Part shown: piece by piece, positions 35,523-44,854 of the stretch
Layout of the letters: every line of letters begins with the position of its first letter
Numbering within the stretch: the stretch's first letter is position 1
From: Solimonas sp. SE-A11
GTDB taxonomy: Bacteria > Pseudomonadota > Gammaproteobacteria > Nevskiales > Nevskiaceae
Length of the DNA stretch: 64,000 nucleotides
Direction of reading: 5' to 3'
Assembly: GCF_030345715.1 (NCBI RefSeq)
Contig: NZ_JAUASX010000017.1
Location: 1 to 64,000, forward strand
Position numbers and translations under genes: made by a program
Notes under the pieces: model-generated
Database searches by the model: none
What the model was told of the DNA's origin: nothing
Seen by the model: the letters and a program-made list of their open reading frames with translations, nothing else

Positions 35523-37631
35523 TTAGATCGTGCTCATGGCCGGATCACTCACCGAGTGCCTGCCGGTCTCCACGCGCCCCGCCACGCGGCGCAGGAAGCT
35601 GGCGTCTTCGTCCACCGTCACGCTGAGGTCGTACCAGGCGCCGCTGTCGGCCAGGCCCCAGAAGTGCTCGATCTCCTGCCCGGCTTCCACCTTGAAGCTC
35701 CAGGGGCCGTCGTTGCGGTAGGCATTCGCCACCACGCGGAAGCTGCAGGCCGCGGTGCCATCGTTGCGCAGCTTCAGGCTGATGTCGCCGTTGGCGATGT
35801 CGTAGCAGACACGGATCTCGGGACTGGCGGCCGATGACAGGTCGCCGGCATTCCTGAAGTGGCGATGGAAGCCGTTGGGGCCCAGCACCCACAGGTCGTG
35901 GTTGCCACTGAGCCCCGGCGTCCAGCGATGGCTCAGCTGCTTGCCCGGCTCCACCGCATAGCGATGCGGCACGCCGTCCAGGTCGTTCTGGTTGCAGACA
36001 TGGAACACGGCGCCGGCGCTGCCGGTGTTGCTGAAGAACAGCTCCAGCCCCAGCGTGCCGCGCAGCGGCTCCACGTGCAGTTCGTAGGGCAGCGCGCGCG
36101 AGTAGCGCACGCCGGGCTCCTGCCGCGGCAGCATGCCGGCATCGCCGGTGGGCGCCGCGATCTGCGGCAACTGCTCCTGCGCCTGGCGTAGCGCGTCGGC
36201 CTGCTCGCGCGTGCCGTAGGGCAACGCGGGGAAGGCTTCGTCGTTGGGATTGGCGAAGTTGAAGCAGGACGTGAGATCCCCCATGAAGGCGCGGCGGTAG
36301 GGCGTGATGTTGGGTTCCGCCACGCCGAAGCGCGCCTCCAGGAAGCGGATGATCGAGGTGTGGTCGAAGGCCTGTGAGTTAACCCAGCCGCCGCGGCTCC
36401 AGGGCGAGACGATAGTCATCGGCACGCGCGGCCCGGGGCCGAAGCTGCTGCCGACGAAGGTCGGGTCGCGGGAGTTGGCATTGGTGGCGTAGCGCTCGCC
36501 GGAGTCGTCCGCAGTGCTGGCACCGGCCTTGGCGCCGGTGATCTGACCCGCCGCCAGCAGAGAGGGCGCGGCCGGTGGCGGAACGTGGTCGAAGAAGCCG
36601 TCGTTCTCGTCGAACATCACCAGCAGCACCGTCTTGCTCCAGACTTCCGGGTCGGCGATCAGCGCTCGCAGCACCTCCTGGATGAACCAGCCGCCCTGCA
36701 CCGGGCTGGAGGGGCCGGTGTGCTCCGAGTAGCCGGCCGGGGCGACGACATAGGACACCTGCGGCAGGTGCCCGGCCAGCACGTCATTGCGCAGGCCGTC
36801 GAAGCTGCCGGCCTTCATCGTGGTGCTGAGCCCCTTCAGCAGCAAGGGATTGTTGGGCTCGCTCTCGCGGTTCTCCCAGGCGAGACGAAAGTTGCGGAAG
36901 CCCTCCAGCGAATTGTCGGTGAAGTTGTCGTCCATGTCCTGGTAGACCTTCCAGGACACGCCGGCCGCTTCCAGGCGCTCGGCGTAGGTGGTCCAGGTGA
37001 AGCCTTCTCCGGAGGGGCCGAGATCGTCGTTGTCGTTGTACAGGCGCGGACCGCCGCCGGTGCCGTGCGGGTCGTTCCAGCCGGTGAACATGAACAGGCG
37101 GTTGGGATTGGTGTTGCCGTGATAGGCGCAGTGATAGGCATCGCAGATCGTGAAGGCATTGGCCAGCGCGAACTGGAACGGCAGCTCGGCCTCGCGGTAA
37201 TACCCCATCGACTGGTTTTCCTTGAACGTCGGCCAGCGGCCGAAGCGCCCCTTGTTCCAGGCCGGGACCGAGTCGGCCCAGCCGTGCGGCGTGCCGGACA
37301 CGCGCTGCGCGTTGCCGGCACTGCTGTCGAGGTGATACGGCCGGATGACCTGGCCAGCGAGGTTGCGCTGCTCCCACACCGTGCGGCCGCCGCTCTGTGG
37401 CACGGTGAAGCGATCGCCGAAGCCACGCACGCCGGGCATCGTGCCGAAGTAGTGATCGAAGCTGCGGTTCTCCTGCATCAGGATCACCACATGCTCCACG
37501 TCATGGATGGTGCCGCTGCGCCGGGCCGCGGGGATCGCCAGCGCCTCGGCCAGGATCTGCGGGAAGATCGTCGCGCCGGCGACACCGGCACCGGCCAACT
37601 GGAGAAAGCGGCGGCGGTCCATGTGGCTCAT
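35523..37631 (-). CDS. Tat-exported phospholipase C (phosphocholine-type phosphoesterase)
   Basis: 702 residues from ATG 37631 (MSHMDRRRFLQLAG). The twin-Arg motif RRRFL and hydrophobic stretch give a Tat signal. The catalytic domain (about 40-480) carries VEHVVILMQENRSFDHYFGTMPGVRGFGDR, HCAYHGN, FDENDGFFDHVPPP and the HTSIIRFLEARFG end, as in Pseudomonas PlcH/PlcN. Two C-terminal beta domains (about 500-700; family DUF756) follow. It hydrolyses phosphatidylcholine or sphingomyelin-like lipids. The start overlaps the stop of an upstream small lipoprotein gene (ATGA), which fixes the start choice. Confidence 0.92.
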   Translation of the reverse strand: MSHMDRRRFLQLAGAGVAGATIFPQILAEALAIPAARRSGTIHDVEHVVILMQENRSFDHYFGTMPGVRGFGDRFTVPQSGGRTVWEQRNLAGQVIRPYHLDSSAGNAQRVSGTPHGWADSVPAWNKGRFGRWPTFKENQSMGYYREAELPFQFALANAFTICDAYHCAYHGNTNPNRLFMFTGWNDPHGTGGGPRLYNDNDDLGPSGEGFTWTTYAERLEAAGVSWKVYQDMDDNFTDNSLEGFRNFRLAWENRESEPNNPLLLKGLSTTMKAGSFDGLRNDVLAGHLPQVSYVVAPAGYSEHTGPSSPVQGGWFIQEVLRALIADPEVWSKTVLLVMFDENDGFFDHVPPPAAPSLLAAGQITGAKAGASTADDSGERYATNANSRDPTFVGSSFGPGPRVPMTIVSPWSRGGWVNSQAFDHTSIIRFLEARFGVAEPNITPYRRAFMGDLTSCFNFANPNDEAFPALPYGTREQADALRQAQEQLPQIAAPTGDAGMLPRQEPGVRYSRALPYELHVEPLRGTLGLELFFSNTGSAGAVFHVCNQNDLDGVPHRYAVEPGKQLSHRWTPGLSGNHDLWVLGPNGFHRHFRNAGDLSSAASPEIRVCYDIANGDISLKLRNDGTAACSFRVVANAYRNDGPWSFKVEAGQEIEHFWGLADSGAWYDLSVTVDEDASFLRRVAGRVETGRHSVSDPAMSTI

Positions 37632-37834
37632 GAACGCGCCCCGGCTGCGCCGCAACTGCCATCCGGGCGCGCCGCCACATCCTGCGCGCCCGGGGCCGGC
37701 GGGCAGCGCATCACGCGCGGCGCCGGCTCTTCCGGGCTCGGGCCCGGCGTGGCGGTATCGGGGGCTTCCGAGCGGCTGCAGGCACTCAGGGCGGCGGCCA
37801 GCAGCAGGCTGGCCAGCAGGGGTGAACGGGGCAT
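37628..37834 (-). CDS. Small lipoprotein coupled to phospholipase C
   Basis: 68 residues: signal peptide with lipobox LSAC (Cys19), then a Pro/Ala/Glu-rich tail with two further Cys. ATG at 37834 has GGAAAAG about 7 bases upstream. Its TGA overlaps the phospholipase C ATG by four bases, so it likely sets translation of that gene. Could be a secretion helper or simply a coupling peptide; no family recognised. Confidence 0.6.
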   Translation of the reverse strand: MPRSPLLASLLLAAALSACSRSEAPDTATPGPSPEEPAPRVMRCPPAPGAQDVAARPDGSCGAAGARS

Positions 37835-37980
37835 GGGCGTCTTTTCCGTGTCTTCGGTAAAACGGCCAGCCTAGGCAGCGTTGTGGTCAGGGCGATGAAA
37901 AACCAGCGTCGGCCACGGGTAAATCCATACCGGAATCAAGGGCTCGGCGCGGTCCGCAAGGACTTTTTCCGGAACCTGCC

Positions 37981-38008
37981 TTGATGCCTGACGCCTGTCA
38001 GGTATATC
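37981..38008 (+). promoter_or_regulatory. lexA-imu promoter with palindromic operator
   Basis: TTGATG (37981-37986) and TATATC (38003-38008) with 16-base spacing form a promoter. Between them CCTGACGCCTGTCAGG (37987-38002) is a perfect 6-4-6 palindrome placed to block polymerase, a likely LexA operator giving autoregulation. It differs from the E. coli CTGT-N8-ACAG box. Confidence 0.7.
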
Positions 38009-38017
38009 GTTTCTCCC

Positions 38018-38689
38018 ATGCATAAGCTCCCCGCCAGACAGCAGGACCTGATGGACTTCATCCTGCGCTTCGCGCGGGATTCGGGCCTGCCACCAACGCG
38101 TGGCGACATCGCCGCCGCCCTTGGCATCACGCGCCAGACCGCGGACCAGCACCTGCGTGCCCTGGCCGGCAAGGGCCTGATCGAGCTGCTGCCCGATACC
38201 TCGCGCGGCATCCGCATCCTGGATACCGACGCACTGGCCGCCAACGACCCCTGGCGCCTGCCCCTGGTGGGCCGCATCGCTGCCGGCTCGCCGGTGCTGG
38301 CGCCGGATCAAATCGAGGAACAGCTGCGGGTGGACCCTGCCCTGTTCCAGCCGCGCGCCGACTTCCTCTACCGCGTGCAGGGCCGCTCGATGGAGCGCGC
38401 CCACATCCTGCCGGGAGACCTGGTGGGCATCCACCAGCAGGCCACCGCGCGCAACAACCAGATCGTCGCTGTCGCCATCGAGGATCGCCTCACCGGCGAA
38501 CCCACGCTGACGCTCAAGCGCTACCGCCAGCAGGACCGCATGGTCACCTTGCTGTCAGAAAACGACGACCAGCAGAGCTATGCACCGATCGTGATCGACC
38601 TCGGCCGCCAGCGCTGCGAGATCGTGGGCCTGTTCGCCGGGCTGATCCGGCTCAGCCCCCATCTCTGCAACGACACGCCGGAGTCCTGA
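38018..38689 (+). CDS. lexA: LexA repressor (mutasome-linked)
   Basis: 223 residues. N-terminal winged helix (ARQQDLMDFILRF...PPTRGDIAAALGITRQTADQHLRALAGKG), self-cleavage site Ala89-Gly90 (GRIAAGSP), and the S24 latent protease with Ser124 (QGRSMERA) and Lys167 (LTLKRY). It represses the SOS regulon until RecA filaments trigger cleavage. It is the first gene of the imuA-imuB-dnaE2 cassette and its stop overlaps the imuA start by one base. Many bacteria carry a second lexA of this kind next to imuAB; whether this is the only LexA is unknown. Confidence 0.93.
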   Translation: MHKLPARQQDLMDFILRFARDSGLPPTRGDIAAALGITRQTADQHLRALAGKGLIELLPDTSRGIRILDTDALAANDPWRLPLVGRIAAGSPVLAPDQIEEQLRVDPALFQPRADFLYRVQGRSMERAHILPGDLVGIHQQATARNNQIVAVAIEDRLTGEPTLTLKRYRQQDRMVTLLSENDDQQSYAPIVIDLGRQRCEIVGLFAGLIRLSPHLCNDTPES

Positions 38690-39366
38690 TGAATCCCCGT
38701 CTGGATCCCCTGCGGCAGGTCCGCGGCGTCTGGGTCGGCGTCGAAACCGCCCCCGTGCCCGCCGTGGCCAGCGGCCACCTGGCGCTGGACCGCCAGCTGC
38801 CCGGCCATGGCTGGCCGCGCGGCAGCCTGGTGGAGATCCTCACCGCCGCGCCGGGCATCGGCGAGGTCTCGCTGCTGCTGCCGGCCCTGCGCCGCCTCGC
38901 CACGGAGAAGCGCGTGGCTTTCGTGCAGCCCCCCTTCGTGCCCTATGCGCCGTCGCTGGCGCAGAGCGGCCTGCCGCTGGAGCGCATCGCCTGGATCGAC
39001 GCCGAAGGCGCCGAGGCGCAGTGGGCTGCCGAACAGGCCCTGCGCAGTGGCGCCGTCAGCGCGGTGCTGTACTGGGGTGCCAGCCTGGACGCGCTGGAAT
39101 TGCGCCGGCTGCAGCTCGCAGCCGAAGGTAGCCAGGCGCTGCTGTTCCTGTTTCGCCCCATGTCCGCACTGACCGCGCCCAGCACGGCGGCGGTGCGCAT
39201 GGTGCTCAACCCGCAGCAAGGCAAGCTGCGGATCGATTTGCTGAAGGCGCGCGGCGGACGGCCGGGCGTGTTGCAGGTGGACCCTTTCCGGCGAACGGCT
39301 CCTCCACGGGCGTCGGATTTCCTGGCACCTGCGACACCCTCCGTCCGCCGTGCAGCCCTCACCTAG
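38689..39366 (+). CDS. imuA: Translesion synthesis accessory protein ImuA
   Basis: 225 residues, RecA/SulA-like fold: LDRQLPGHGWPRGSLVEILTAAPGIGEVSLLLPALRRLA, VQPPFVPYAPSLAQSGLPLERIAWID and WAAEQALRSGAVSAVLYW. ImuA is a non-catalytic partner of ImuB and DnaE2 in damage-induced mutagenesis. It directly follows lexA with overlapping stop and start, consistent with SOS control. Confidence 0.92.
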   Translation: MNPRLDPLRQVRGVWVGVETAPVPAVASGHLALDRQLPGHGWPRGSLVEILTAAPGIGEVSLLLPALRRLATEKRVAFVQPPFVPYAPSLAQSGLPLERIAWIDAEGAEAQWAAEQALRSGAVSAVLYWGASLDALELRRLQLAAEGSQALLFLFRPMSALTAPSTAAVRMVLNPQQGKLRIDLLKARGGRPGVLQVDPFRRTAPPRASDFLAPATPSVRRAALT

Positions 39367-39384
39367 CCTTACGGATCACCCGTC

Positions 39385-40779
39385 ATGCTATGGCTCTGTC
39401 TCCATCTGCCCGCCTTGCCGCTGGAGGCGCTCGCGCCTCCGCCCGAGCAGCCCTTCGCGGTCCATGAGCGCCGTGGCAGCAAGCGCTTGCTGATCGCCGT
39501 CAACGAGGCCGCCGCGCGCCAGCGCATCGCGCCCGGCATGGCGGTTCCCGCCGCACAGGGCCTGCTGCCGGCGCTGCGTGTGGCCGAGCGCCAGCCCCGC
39601 GCAGAGAAGCAGGCCCTGCAGCATCTCGCCGACTGGGCGAGGCAATACGGCAGCGAGCTGTTCTTCGACACGCCTCGGCACATGCTGTGGCTGGAGATCG
39701 GCGGCAGCCTGAAATACTTCGGCGGTCTGGACTCGCTGTTGCCGCGCCTGCAGACCTCGCTGCAGGGCCTGGGCTACGGCGCCGGCATCGGCATCGCCCC
39801 CACGCCGGAGGCTGCGGCCTGGAATGCCCAGGCCGAGGACGGCCCTATCCTGAAACTACGCGAACTCTCCGAGCGCCTGGGCTACTACCCGCTGGCCTGG
39901 CTGCCTTTTCCCGAAGCGGTGGAAGGCCTGGCCAGCAGTGGCGTGAAAACCCTGGCGGAACTGCTGCGCCTGCCGGCCGACGGCCTGGCGCGGCGCTTCG
40001 GCCCGGCCCTGCCGGACTACCTGCAGCGCCTGCTGGGCCAGCGGCCCGATGTCCGCGAGCGCTACCTGCCGCCCAAGGTGTACCGCCGCCGCATGGAATT
40101 CCTCGGTGCCATCGAGAGCACCGAGGGCCTGCTGTTCCCGATCCGCCGCGTGCTGACCGAGTTCCAGGGCTACCTGCGCGCCCGCGACAGCGCGGTGCAG
40201 CACTTCGTCTTCGAGTTCGAGCACGAGGGCCACTCGCGCACGCGCATGGACCTGCGCCTGACCGCGCCCGCGCGCGACGCCGCGCACTTCCTGGTGATCG
40301 TGCGCGAGCGGCTGGAGCGCCTGGAGCTGCCGGCGCCCTCGCTGGCACTGACGCTGCGGGCCGAGCGCTTCCTGGTGCCGGACCTGCACCAGGGCGACCT
40401 GTTCGACCAGCGCCTGCAGCAGGATGGCGAATGGCTGAGCCTGCTGGAGAAATTGCAGGCACGCCTGGGCTCCGATGCGATCCGCTTCCTGGGCCTGCGC
40501 GCCGAGCACCTGCCGGAACGCAGCTGGCATGCCGCACGCCAGCCACAGCCGGGCAAGGCAGAGTTTCCGCCACGTCCGTTCTGGCTGCTGGCGCGTCCCC
40601 AGGCACTGCATCAGCCGCCGCGCCTGCGTGGCCGCCCGGAACGTATCGAGGGCGGCTGGTGGGACGGCGCCGATGCACAGCGCGACTACTTCCTCGCCGA
40701 ATCCGACAGTGGCTCGCAACTCTGGGTATATCGCGACGCACTGAGCGGCAGCTGGTTCATGCATGGACTCTGGGCCTGA
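39385..40779 (+). CDS. imuB: Inactive Y-family polymerase-like hub protein ImuB
   Basis: 464 residues with Y-family palm, finger and little-finger folds but without the catalytic carboxylates: the usual DxD-type first motif is replaced by LWLCLHLPALPLEAL and the second by WLEIGGSL. ImuB is known to act as a scaffold rather than a polymerase. A beta-clamp binding motif QGDLF (in DLHQGDLFDQ, about residue 335) is visible. It follows imuA by 18 bases. Confidence 0.93.
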   Translation: MLWLCLHLPALPLEALAPPPEQPFAVHERRGSKRLLIAVNEAAARQRIAPGMAVPAAQGLLPALRVAERQPRAEKQALQHLADWARQYGSELFFDTPRHMLWLEIGGSLKYFGGLDSLLPRLQTSLQGLGYGAGIGIAPTPEAAAWNAQAEDGPILKLRELSERLGYYPLAWLPFPEAVEGLASSGVKTLAELLRLPADGLARRFGPALPDYLQRLLGQRPDVRERYLPPKVYRRRMEFLGAIESTEGLLFPIRRVLTEFQGYLRARDSAVQHFVFEFEHEGHSRTRMDLRLTAPARDAAHFLVIVRERLERLELPAPSLALTLRAERFLVPDLHQGDLFDQRLQQDGEWLSLLEKLQARLGSDAIRFLGLRAEHLPERSWHAARQPQPGKAEFPPRPFWLLARPQALHQPPRLRGRPERIEGGWWDGADAQRDYFLAESDSGSQLWVYRDALSGSWFMHGLWA

Positions 40780-40781
40780 CG

Positions 40782-41381
40782 ATGAACGATATCCAAGCCA
40801 TAAATCCCACTCCGCGCTTCCAGTCCTGGGACGACCAGGCCTTGCAGCAACTGCTCTCGAATACCCGCTCGCTGCGTCCGTGCCCGGAGCCCATCAAGCT
40901 TTCCGAAGCCCTGGAGCAGGTGCTGGCGAAACTGTTCCAGCCCCTCCCCGACCTGTCAGGAGCCGAGCCCATGAATCCCCGCATCAGCATGATCACCCTG
41001 GCGGTCCGCGACATGGCGGAGTCGGTGCGCTTCTACGAGCAGGGCCTGGGCCTGCCGCGCATGAATTCGGACCCCAACGTCGCCTTCTTCCGTCTCAACG
41101 GCAGCTGGCTGGGTCTGTATGGCCGGGAAGCCCTGGCCGAGGACGTCGGCATACCCGCTGCCGGCAACGGCTTCTCCGGTTTCACGCTGGCGCACAACCT
41201 GGAATCCGAGGACGCGGTCGATGCCCTGATGACGCAGGCCCTGGAGGCCGGCGCCCGCCTGGTGAAGCCGGCGCAGAAGGTTTTCTGGGGCGGCTATTCG
41301 GGCTACTTCAGCGATCCCGACGGCCACCTCTGGGAGGTGGCCCACAACCCGCATTTCTGGATCGGCCCGCGCGACGGGTGA
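40782..41381 (+). CDS. VOC (glyoxalase/dioxygenase superfamily) protein inside the mutasome operon
   Basis: The VOC domain begins at MNPRISMITLAVRD (ATG 40971, with AGGAG 8 bases upstream) and is a complete 136-residue unit: SVRFYEQGLGLPRM, AFFRLNGSWLGLYG, GFTLAHNLESEDAV and YFSDPDGHLWEVAHNP. The same frame is open back to ATG 40782, two bases after imuB, adding 63 residues (MNDIQAINPTPRFQSWDDQ...). Either the gene makes a longer protein or two starts are used. The 40971 start is the better-supported one for the enzyme. The substrate is unknown; its place between imuB and dnaE2 is unusual. Confidence 0.8.
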   Translation: MNDIQAINPTPRFQSWDDQALQQLLSNTRSLRPCPEPIKLSEALEQVLAKLFQPLPDLSGAEPMNPRISMITLAVRDMAESVRFYEQGLGLPRMNSDPNVAFFRLNGSWLGLYGREALAEDVGIPAAGNGFSGFTLAHNLESEDAVDALMTQALEAGARLVKPAQKVFWGGYSGYFSDPDGHLWEVAHNPHFWIGPRDG

Positions 41382-41400
41382 CGCGCGCCGAAACGGCGCC

Positions 41401-44400
41401 ATGAGTTACGCCGAACTGCACTGCCTCAGTAATTTCTCCTTCCAGCGCGGCGCCTCGCATGCGGATGAGCTGGTAAAGCGCGCCACGTCCCTGGGCTATG
41501 CCGCGCTGGCGATCACTGATGAATGCTCCATGGCGGGTATCGTGCGCGCACACGATGCCGCAGAGGAAGCGGGCCTCAAGCTGCTGGTTGGCTCAGAGTT
41601 TCGCCTGCCGGATGGCCTGCACCTGGTGCTGCTGGCACCCGACCACGATGCCTACTCGCAGATCTGCCGGCTGATCACGAAGGGCCGGCGTAGCACCGAC
41701 AAGGGCAAGTATCGCCTGGTACGTTCCGACCTCGAGCAGGGCCTGGATCGCTGCCTCGCCATCTGGAGCCCCGGTACCGAAATTTGCGATGGCGATGCGC
41801 ATTGGCTGCGTGAGCATTTCCCAGGCCGAGGCTGGATCGGCGTCACTCAACTGTTGCTGGCCGACGATGCGCAGCGGATGCACAGACTGCTGGCACTCGG
41901 CCGCAAGAACGGCCTGCCCTGTGTGGCCACGGGTGGCGTGCACTACCACGTACGCGAGCGGCGCCGCCTGCACGACGTGATGACGGCGATCCGCCTGGGC
42001 CGCAGCGTCGCGGAGGCCGGGCACGAACTTTTTCCCAACGGTGAGCGCCACCTGCGGCCACTGGAAACATTGCAACGACTGTACCCTCCAGAGTTGATGG
42101 CGGAGACGCTGCGCATTGCGGATCGGTGCACGTTCAAGCTCACCGAGTTGCGCTACCGCTATCCGCACGAGGTGGTGCCCGAGGGCCACACACCCATCGG
42201 CTACCTGCGCGAACGCGTCCGGCTGGGCAGCGCCGAGCGTTGGCCCGGGGGCTTGTTGCCCAAGGTCAGCGACCAATTGGAGCAGGAGCTCCAGTTGATC
42301 GAGGAACTGGGTTACGAACACTATTTCCTGACCGTGGCCGACATCGTCCACTGGGCGCGCGGACAGGGAATCCTCTGCCAGGGCCGCGGCTCTGCCGCCA
42401 ATTCCGCCGTCTGCTATGCACTGCACATCACCGAGATGGACCCGGCCATCAGCAACCTGCTGTTCGGCCGCTTCCTGTCGCGCGAGCGCGGCGAGCCGCC
42501 GGACATCGACGTGGATTTCGAGCACCAGCGGCGCGAGGAGGTGATGCAGTACGTCTACCGGCGCTATGGCCGCGAGCGCGCGGCGCTGGCCGCCACCGTG
42601 ATCCGCTACCAGCCGCGCAGCGCATTGCGTGACGTCGGGCGCGCACTGGGATTCAGCCCCGATCACATCGACGCCCTGGCCAAGTCGATGTACTGGTTCG
42701 ACGACGCCACGAAGATGGCGGAGCGCTTCGCGCAACTGGGCATCGACCCGGAAGCGCCCATGTCGCGAAACCTGCTCGGCTTCGTGCAGGAACTCCTCGA
42801 ATTTCCGCGCCATCTGTCGCAGCACGTCGGCGGCTTTGTGATCTCCGAGGCACCGCTGCACACGCTGGTGCCGGTAGAGAACGCGGCAATGGAGGACCGC
42901 ACGATCATCCAGTGGGACAAGAATGATCTGGAATCATTGAAACTGCTGAAGGTGGATTGCCTGGCCTTGGGCATGCTCAGCGCAATCCGGAGATGCTTCG
43001 ATCTCCTGGGACCTCACCCCAGTGCTCCCCGGCGCATGCAGGATATCGCCGATGGTGACAAAGCCACCTACGACATGCTCGGCAAGGCCGATTCGGTCGG
43101 CGTATTCCAGGTGGAGTCACGAGCGCAGATGTCGATGCTACCCAGACTTAAACCGAAGTCTCATTACGACCTGACGGTGCAGGTGGCGATCGTGCGTCCT
43201 GGCCCGATCCAGGGAGACATGGTGCATCCCTACCTGAGGCGGCGCTCGGGCAAGGAGAAAGTGGAATATCCCAGCAAGGCCCTGGAGGGGGTTTTGGGTC
43301 GCACCTTGGGCGTTCCCCTGTTCCAGGAACAGGTCATGGAGATCGCCATGGTCGCCGCCAGCTTCACGCCCGGCGAGGCCGATAACCTGCGCCGCTCCAT
43401 GGCGGCCTGGAAACGGCGCGGCGGCCTGGAACACCTGCAAGGCAAGCTGATCGGCGGCATGCTGAAGAACGGCTACACGCAGGAGTTCGCAGAGCGCATC
43501 TACCAGCAGATTCTCGGCTTCGGCGACTACGGTTTCCCGGAGTCCCATGCCGCCGGCTTCGCCAAGCTGGCCTATGTCTCGGCCTGGCTCAAGTGCCACC
43601 ATCCGGCCGCCTTCTGCGCCGCGCTGATCAACAGCTGGCCCATGGGTTTCTATGCGCCGGCGCAGCTGATGGCGGATGCACGCCGCCACGGCGTGGAGTT
43701 CCATCCCGCCGACGTCATGCACAGCGACTGGGACTGCAGCCTGGAGCCGGCGGGCGCGCGAAGGCCCGCCGTGCGCCTGGGTCTGCGCATGGTCTCGGGT
43801 TTTGCCGAGGCCGATGGCCTGGCCCTTATGCAGGCGCGCCAAGAGCGACCCTTCTCCAGCGTGGACGACCTGGCGCACCGCCTGAAGCTGCCACGCAAGT
43901 CGCTGGATGCCCTGGCCCGTGCCGACACGCTGGCAACGCTCGGCGGCCACCGTCACCACGCGCGTTGGGCCACGCTGGGCAGCGAGCGCCTGCCCGGCAT
44001 GCTGGCCGGCCATTCCGCCGTGGAGGATGCTGTAGCACTGCAGGCCCCGACCGAAGGCCAGGACATCGTCGCCGACTACCAGAGCACCGGGCTGACATTG
44101 CGGCGCCATCCGCTGGCGCTGCTGCGCCCGAAGCTGGACCGCCTGCGAGTGCGCCGGGCCGCCGAGCTTCCCACGCTGCGCAGCGGCCAGATCGTGCGCG
44201 TGGCCGGCATCGTCACCCACCGCCAGCGCCCAGGCACCGCCTCTGGAGTGATCTTCATGTCGATCGAGGACGAGACCGGCATCGCCAACCTGATCGTCTG
44301 GCCCCGCACGCAGGAGGAACTGCGCCACGAAATCATCGGCTCCACGCTGATCATCGTCAGCGGCAAGCTGCAGACCGCCGACGGCGTAACCAACGTGGTG

Positions 44401-44469
44401 ATGGAGAAGGCACGGGACTACAGCCGCTGGCTGGGCGGCATGCGGATGGAGTCACGGGACTTCCACTAG
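41401..44469 (+). CDS. dnaE2: Error-prone DNA polymerase DnaE2 (ImuC)
   Basis: 1022 residues. C-family polymerase: N-terminal PHP domain (YAELHCLSNFSFQRGASHADEL, DECSMAG), the palm with catalytic PPDIDVDFEHQRREEV, CQGRGSAANSAVCYALHITEMDP, the finger/helix-hairpin region and a C-terminal OB fold (VRVAGIVTHRQRPGTASGVIFMSIEDETG). It performs damage-induced, mutagenic synthesis with ImuA/ImuB. Length matches DnaE2 rather than the replicative DnaE. It starts 20 bases after the VOC gene, apparently in the same transcript from the lexA promoter. Confidence 0.95.
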   Translation: MSYAELHCLSNFSFQRGASHADELVKRATSLGYAALAITDECSMAGIVRAHDAAEEAGLKLLVGSEFRLPDGLHLVLLAPDHDAYSQICRLITKGRRSTDKGKYRLVRSDLEQGLDRCLAIWSPGTEICDGDAHWLREHFPGRGWIGVTQLLLADDAQRMHRLLALGRKNGLPCVATGGVHYHVRERRRLHDVMTAIRLGRSVAEAGHELFPNGERHLRPLETLQRLYPPELMAETLRIADRCTFKLTELRYRYPHEVVPEGHTPIGYLRERVRLGSAERWPGGLLPKVSDQLEQELQLIEELGYEHYFLTVADIVHWARGQGILCQGRGSAANSAVCYALHITEMDPAISNLLFGRFLSRERGEPPDIDVDFEHQRREEVMQYVYRRYGRERAALAATVIRYQPRSALRDVGRALGFSPDHIDALAKSMYWFDDATKMAERFAQLGIDPEAPMSRNLLGFVQELLEFPRHLSQHVGGFVISEAPLHTLVPVENAAMEDRTIIQWDKNDLESLKLLKVDCLALGMLSAIRRCFDLLGPHPSAPRRMQDIADGDKATYDMLGKADSVGVFQVESRAQMSMLPRLKPKSHYDLTVQVAIVRPGPIQGDMVHPYLRRRSGKEKVEYPSKALEGVLGRTLGVPLFQEQVMEIAMVAASFTPGEADNLRRSMAAWKRRGGLEHLQGKLIGGMLKNGYTQEFAERIYQQILGFGDYGFPESHAAGFAKLAYVSAWLKCHHPAAFCAALINSWPMGFYAPAQLMADARRHGVEFHPADVMHSDWDCSLEPAGARRPAVRLGLRMVSGFAEADGLALMQARQERPFSSVDDLAHRLKLPRKSLDALARADTLATLGGHRHHARWATLGSERLPGMLAGHSAVEDAVALQAPTEGQDIVADYQSTGLTLRRHPLALLRPKLDRLRVRRAAELPTLRSGQIVRVAGIVTHRQRPGTASGVIFMSIEDETGIANLIVWPRTQEELRHEIIGSTLIIVSGKLQTADGVTNVVMEKARDYSRWLGGMRMESRDFH

Positions 44470-44651
44470 GGATTATGGGAATCCGCATCCGGCACCAGCG
44501 TCTGTTCCAGGTGCTCCAGGGGCTTCTGCGCCAGGCTGCACAGGCAGTACAGGAAGAACAGGGCCACGCCGATGCTCAAGATCGCCACGGCCGCCAGCCT
44601 GAAACGATGCCACCACTTCATTTCCTCACGCTGTTGCCTGGCGTATCGCAT
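44466..44651 (-). CDS. Small single-pass membrane protein
   Basis: About 61 residues from ATG 44651 (an ATG at 44621, MKWWHRFR, is possible). One strong membrane helix (RLAAVAILSIGVALFFLYCLCSLA) is followed by a short charged tail ending LVPDADSHNP. The stop overlaps the dnaE2 end by four bases on the opposite strand. No family recognised. Confidence 0.45.
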   Translation of the reverse strand: MRYARQQREEMKWWHRFRLAAVAILSIGVALFFLYCLCSLAQKPLEHLEQTLVPDADSHNP

Positions 44652-44854
44652 GCATCCCCGGGCCGGCGTCTGCACAAGGCCCTGGCTTGCCGGTACACCA
44701 TTCTCCGAGGCTGCGGCCCGGCTGTTCCCACCAGCCGGACGCACGGCATCCCCTGCCCGATGAAATCGCGGGCCGGACCCTGTCTAACCACTGGACAGCG
44801 CCTGCCGATATGCTTGGTCACTCAGAGCCCTGACAGCATCTCCCTGACACCACC

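Noticed and set aside
37871-38434. Minus-strand frame over the lexA promoter and 5' half
   Set aside because: No ribosome site or recognisable domain; antisense to lexA.
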